A stretch of DNA of 64,000 nucleotides from positions 1 to 64,000 of the forward strand of contig NZ_CP050975.2 of assembly GCF_012273515.2 (NCBI RefSeq), in the 5' to 3' direction. The notes under the pieces are model-generated. The model saw only the letters and a program-made list of their open reading frames with translations, ran no database searches and was not told where the DNA came from. Shown here piece by piece: positions 60,630 to 64,000 of this stretch; position 1 is the first letter of the stretch; every line of letters starts with the position of its first letter. The translations under genes were made by a program, and so were the position numbers. This stretch comes from Streptomyces sp. RPA4-2. Its GTDB lineage: Bacteria; Actinomycetota; Actinomycetes; Streptomycetales; Streptomycetaceae.

Positions 60630-62951
60630 TCATGCAGGGTCCGCGGCATCGTTTCGCCGCTCCGTCGCCGCCCCTGTCGGTTGCTCTGCCCAGACGGTCT
60701 TCCCCTGGGTTCGGTAGTGGGTGCCCCACTGGTCCGCGAGGCTCGCGATGATGAACAGTCCCCGGCCCGTCTCGTCGACGGTGCGGGCGTGTTTCACCTG
60801 CGGAGAGCTGGTCGCGGTGTCGCTGACCTCGCAGGTCAGCATCCGTTCGAAGATCAGCCTTAGCTGCAGGGGCGGAGCGCCGTAGCGGACGGCATTGCCT
60901 ACGAGTTCGCTGACGATGAGCTCGGTGGTGAACGCCGTTTCCTCGTCCACGTCCCATGCCTCCAACTGGCGGCGGGCTGCTGCGCGGGCGATCGGCGCGG
61001 CCTCGGGGTCTGCGGGCAGGTCGCGGGTCAGTACGCGGTCGTGGGGCAGCGCTTTCGTGCGGGCGAGCAGCATCAGTGTCTCGCCGGTGCGGTGGTTGTC
61101 GGTGAGCGTGTGTGCGATGTCGTCGCATACGTCTCGCAGTGGTCTGGTGCCGATGCCGTCCAGGAACGGGCGCAGTGAGCCGGACGGCGCCAGGACCTCG
61201 TCGGCGAGTGCGGCCGTGCCCATGGCCAGTGTGGTGCCTTCGGGGAGGCTGACGGTGATTGCGGGGAATGGTGCGCTGCCCGATTCGGCGAGTGGTGGAC
61301 CTGCGGGAACGGACAGGGAGGCCGAGGTGCCGTCGGGAAAGACGGCGACCGGATCGGGGAGGCCGGCGCGGGCGATGGTGCAGGTGAGATCGACGGGGTC
61401 GTAGATCGCAACGACACATCCGGCGGTGAGCGGTTCGCGGTTCACCGGGTCCGGGGGCAGTGTTGCCCGCGCCGCCGCCAGGCGGGCGGTGGTGTCGCTG
61501 AGGCGTGCCAGTAGCTCGTCGGGCTGCAGGTCCAGAGCGGCGAGGGTATGGATCGCCGTTCGCAGGAGTCCCATCGTGATGGCTGCGGCGATGCCCTTTC
61601 CGGCCACGTGGCCGACGATCAGCGCGGTCCGTGCACCGGGCAGAGCGATCGTGTCGGACCAGGCGCCGCCGCCCTCCGGGTCGGGAAGGTGCAGTTGGGA
61701 GATCTCCGCCGTGGCGTGTGTGGCGGGCTGGTGAGGAAGGAGTCTGCGCTGGACGGTTTGTGCGGTGATCCACTCGCGCATGAACTGACGGGCGTTGTCG
61801 ATGCAGAGCGCGGTGTGCGCGCACATGGCGGACGCTACTGCGACGTCCTCTTCTTCGAAGGGGTCTTCCTGCCGGCAGCGGTAGAAGCTGACCAGGCCCA
61901 GGGCATGGCCGCGCAATGCCAGCGGAGCCACGATCAGGGAATGGGCACCGGCTCGTCTGATGACGTCGGCTCGGTCCGGGTCGGCGGCCGGCCACGAACT
62001 GTCCTCATCGATCTTCATAAGGCTCGGCCGCAGGTCGGTCAAGATGTCCGAGAAGGGGGTGCCGACCGGCAACGAGCGCTCGACGCCGACCGGGGGACCC
62101 GCGATCCGGCCTCGGAAGGCTGCTCGGCGCAGGAGAGCGTCCCGGTGGACCGGTACCGAAGGGGGTTCCTCTCCCCGGACGACGTCTTCGATCACTTCGA
62201 CGTCCGCGATGCCCGCGAAAGCAGGTACTACCGCATCGACCAGTTCCGAACAGACGTGCATCACGTTCAGCAGGTGCCCCACCTGCGTGCGGACCGTGTC
62301 CAGGAGAGTCAGACGATTCTGTGCGTTTTCCCGTTCTGTGACGTCGAGCGCCGATGTCACCAGGCCGACTACATCGCCGGCGGAGTCCTCCAAGCGGAGG
62401 TAGGAGACGGAGTAGATGCGGCGCGTAGGCCGATCTGGTGTCTTGTCGCGCCGGACGAGCCGGTTCACCACCGGTTCCCCGCTCTCCAGGACCCTTTGCG
62501 CCACGGCGGCTTCTTCCTCAGGGTCTGAGAATTCACACGCCTCGGTGAAATGCCTGCCCAACAGGTGCCGCACGGACGTGTCATGCCGTTCGCCGGCGAT
62601 GGTGCTCATGCGGACCACGCGCAGCTGATGGTCGAGGACGTACAGTCTCACGGGAGAATGGGTGAACACAGCTTTCAAGATCGCCGCGTCCTGCCCCGAC
62701 ATGGCATCGCCAGCCGTGAGGACCTGCCACACCACGGACGTACCTCGCAGTACTGGCTTGACCAGCACCGCAGCCGCATCCGAGAAATTCCCGCGCCCTT
62801 CGCCGCCGGCAGCGGCCTCACGCATCAGCGTGGCCACCTGCCGGCCAAGGGCCTCCTCGGCAGACCACCCGAACAGATCCGCAGCCGGACGCCCCCACTC
62901 GATCACCCGGCCACTCTCATCAATGAGCACGAGCACGTCACCGCTGGGCAT
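60630..62951 (-). CDS. PAS-PAS-GAF-SpoIIE phosphatase with C-terminal anti-sigma-like ATPase
   Basis: A 773-aa regulator. Residues about 1-110 and 115-235 are PAS-like (VLVLIDESGRVIEWGRPAAD and FTHSPVRLYVLDHQLRVVRM). Residues 245-405 are a GAF domain (AGAHSLIVAPLALRGHALGL). Residues 425-620 form a SpoIIE/PP2C phosphatase (AWSDTIALPGARTALIVGHV). The end is an HATPase domain of the RsbW type (TELIVSELVGNAVRYGAPPL and VDETGRGLFIIASLADQWG). Streptomyces has many such proteins that control sigma-factor partner switching. GGAGG precedes ATG 62951. The signal is unknown. Confidence 0.92.
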   Translation of the reverse strand: MPSGDVLVLIDESGRVIEWGRPAADLFGWSAEEALGRQVATLMREAAAGGEGRGNFSDAAAVLVKPVLRGTSVVWQVLTAGDAMSGQDAAILKAVFTHSPVRLYVLDHQLRVVRMSTIAGERHDTSVRHLLGRHFTEACEFSDPEEEAAVAQRVLESGEPVVNRLVRRDKTPDRPTRRIYSVSYLRLEDSAGDVVGLVTSALDVTERENAQNRLTLLDTVRTQVGHLLNVMHVCSELVDAVVPAFAGIADVEVIEDVVRGEEPPSVPVHRDALLRRAAFRGRIAGPPVGVERSLPVGTPFSDILTDLRPSLMKIDEDSSWPAADPDRADVIRRAGAHSLIVAPLALRGHALGLVSFYRCRQEDPFEEEDVAVASAMCAHTALCIDNARQFMREWITAQTVQRRLLPHQPATHATAEISQLHLPDPEGGGAWSDTIALPGARTALIVGHVAGKGIAAAITMGLLRTAIHTLAALDLQPDELLARLSDTTARLAAARATLPPDPVNREPLTAGCVVAIYDPVDLTCTIARAGLPDPVAVFPDGTSASLSVPAGPPLAESGSAPFPAITVSLPEGTTLAMGTAALADEVLAPSGSLRPFLDGIGTRPLRDVCDDIAHTLTDNHRTGETLMLLARTKALPHDRVLTRDLPADPEAAPIARAAARRQLEAWDVDEETAFTTELIVSELVGNAVRYGAPPLQLRLIFERMLTCEVSDTATSSPQVKHARTVDETGRGLFIIASLADQWGTHYRTQGKTVWAEQPTGAATERRNDAADPA

Positions 62952-63536
62952 CCGAAAGCACCTCCGCCCCCATGCCTGCCCTCGCTGCGCCGGAGACTGG
63001 TCCGCTCGTCCGCCAGTTACACCGATCGGCTCAGCATGCGCCACACGAAATCTGTCGGCCTACTCCCGATTGCCGAGCTCGCTGTCCGGACGGCGGTGGG
63101 AGCAGCGGGCACCGGCCGCCCGCTCCGCCTCAGCCGCCCTCGCGATGCGACGGGCCGTAACCGGCCTCGGATCAGGCGCCGCCCTGCGCCGCTGGACACG
63201 GTCCCGCGAGATCGAACGATCCACAGGGCGAGGGCATCTGTGGTCGCAAGCCGCAGAGTGTTGAGGCAACGGGACTCGGAACTGAGATCTGCAACCCGAA
63301 CTGGTTGTGGAAGTCGGCGCCGACGTCACCCGCGACACCGCCGGCCGATGGCGCCACGCCGCCCGCCGGCATCGCCCCCACCGACCTCATGGAGTGGGTC
63401 GTGATCCGGTCTGCCGTTCCTTTGGGTGTCCTTGGGTGGTCGGTCGAACGGCACTGAGGCGTCTGCCGCAAGGGCGACCGGGACCGCCTTGGGGCGGCGT
63501 GCTGCCGGGCCGGGCTACGCGACGCTCCTCACGTGA
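62952..63536. other. 585-bp gap
   Basis: Apart from the DNA ligase fragment at 63292-63384 I see no gene. It includes the promoter of the SpoIIE-type gene close to 62970-63000. Confidence 0.4.
63292..63384 (+). pseudogene. ATP-dependent DNA ligase C-terminal scrap
   Basis: The plus frame reads QPELVVEVGADVTRDTAGRW then RHAARRHRPHRP, the final segment of actinobacterial ATP-dependent DNA ligases. Nothing of the adenylation domain is nearby. Confidence 0.6.
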
Positions 63537-64000
63537 TCAGTGCCAACTGCCCTGCATACCGTTGGTCTCGCCGGTCCCTAGAAGATTTTTCAGGAACCTG
63601 CCCGGCGCTCCGAGGAACTCGCGTGTCAGACGCACTGGGAGGGCCTGATCGAATTCGACCTGCTCCAGCCCGCCTTCATCGGAGATCTCCATGATTGTCG
63701 CGCCGGGGAGGGCGAGGAGTACCGGTGAGTGTGTGGCCACGAGGAATTGGCTGCCCTGTGCGGCAAGTTCGTGCATGCGGGCCAGGAGGGCAAGGCAGCT
63801 TTGGACGGAGAGGGCGGCCTCCGGCTCGTCCAGCAGATACAGTCCCCAGGGTCCGAAACGGTGGGTGGCCAGATCGAGGAACGATTCTCCGTGGGAGCGC
63901 TCATGCGGGGAGACCCCGCCGTAGGCCGGCAGCAGTGGCCGTCCTCCGGCTACGTTGAGCCTTTCGATCTCGCTGGCCACGTTGTAGTAGGACTCCGCCC
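63537..64000 (-). CDS. AAA-family ATPase (ABC/OLD-like), N-terminus outside the window
   Basis: The C-terminal 154 residues of an ATPase. The sequence holds the signature-like SPHERSHGESFLDL, Walker B GLYLLDEPEAALS, and the switch FLVATHSPVLLALPGA, in the order of AAA_21/OLD-type and RecF-like ATPases. It ends GTGETNGMQGSWH. The Walker A part is beyond 64000. Such proteins often act in defence or DNA repair, but no partner is visible here. Confidence 0.82.
   Translation of the reverse strand, partial: AESYYNVASEIERLNVAGGRPLLPAYGGVSPHERSHGESFLDLATHRFGPWGLYLLDEPEAALSVQSCLALLARMHELAAQGSQFLVATHSPVLLALPGATIMEISDEGGLEQVEFDQALPVRLTREFLGAPGRFLKNLLGTGETNGMQGSWH

Noticed and set aside
1..64000. Natural-product biosynthetic cluster or prophage
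   Set aside because: No PKS, NRPS, terpene or RiPP core enzymes and no phage structural genes are present. The enzymes are scattered and mixed with transposons.

Overview
The window is high-GC actinobacterial DNA, almost certainly from Streptomyces or a close relative. The evidence is an SsgA-family protein, an ECF sigma factor followed by a CU044_5270-type protein, a MmyB-type XRE regulator, a decayed DUF5753 regulator, a PAS/GAF/SpoIIE phosphatase with a C-terminal anti-sigma-like ATPase, an exonuclease-BRCT-TerD fusion and GTG/ATG starts with GGAGG-type ribosome sites. There is no rRNA, no complete tRNA, no CRISPR array and no PKS/NRPS cluster. Many insertion sequences and pseudogenes point to an accessory region such as a chromosome arm or a plasmid-derived tract.

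Layout. 1-1.4 kb: partial methyltransferase and an APH-type phosphotransferase. 1.4-5.7 kb: stacked insertion sequences, with an IS5-like copy, an IS1182-like copy abutting it, and a second IS5-like copy inserted cleanly inside the IS1182 transposase. 5.8-10.4 kb: tautomerase, IS21/IS5 fragments, two tandem lipoproteins, an IS21 istA and a regulator beheaded by it. 10.4-13.7 kb: a gene-poor tract with a dense cluster of TGCGCA palindromes, a membrane Mrr-type nuclease with a YPI-repeat partner, and a perfect 27-bp inverted repeat. 13.7-18.5 kb: exonuclease-BRCT-TerD, a vWA protein with a frameshift, and a gene split by a 1.42-kb element that has 52-bp terminal inverted repeats and a 4-bp target duplication but carries only a zinc-ribbon-like protein of unknown function.

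18.5-31 kb: ISL3 debris, epoxide hydrolase, Bax-inhibitor-like membrane protein, GPP34 protein, an operon of ECF sigma factor and CU044_5270 protein followed by an ABC transporter, alpha/beta hydrolase, msrB, SsgA-like protein. 31-42.7 kb: large LuxR (LAL) regulator, HSL-type hydrolase, ankyrin protein, a four-gene Tn7/Tn5053-like transposition module (DUF6431-type protein, DDE transposase, 92-aa protein, AAA ATPase), OhrR-type MarR regulator and an ArsR-like regulator. 42.7-56 kb is a redox and detoxification stretch: flavoprotein disulfide reductase, two VOC paralogues, XRE regulator, and three TetR genes set against an MDR oxidoreductase, a second MDR oxidoreductase, an F420-reductase-like protein and an Old Yellow Enzyme, with operator-like dyads in the divergent promoters.

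56-64 kb: a small secreted protein made of three near-identical 19-20-residue repeats, a frameshifted HNH nuclease, ISL3 debris joined to a decayed second copy of the flavoprotein gene, a membrane-anchored protein, a broken IS200/IS605 element (tnpA nonsense codon, truncated tnpB), a SpoIIE-type phosphatase and the end of an AAA ATPase.

The most promising candidate for something undescribed is the TIR/TSD element at 16875-18293, because it has the hallmarks of a transposon without a recognisable transposase. Second come the TGCGCA array and the triple-repeat secreted protein. Family names rest on recognition of motifs in the translations; no database search was run.
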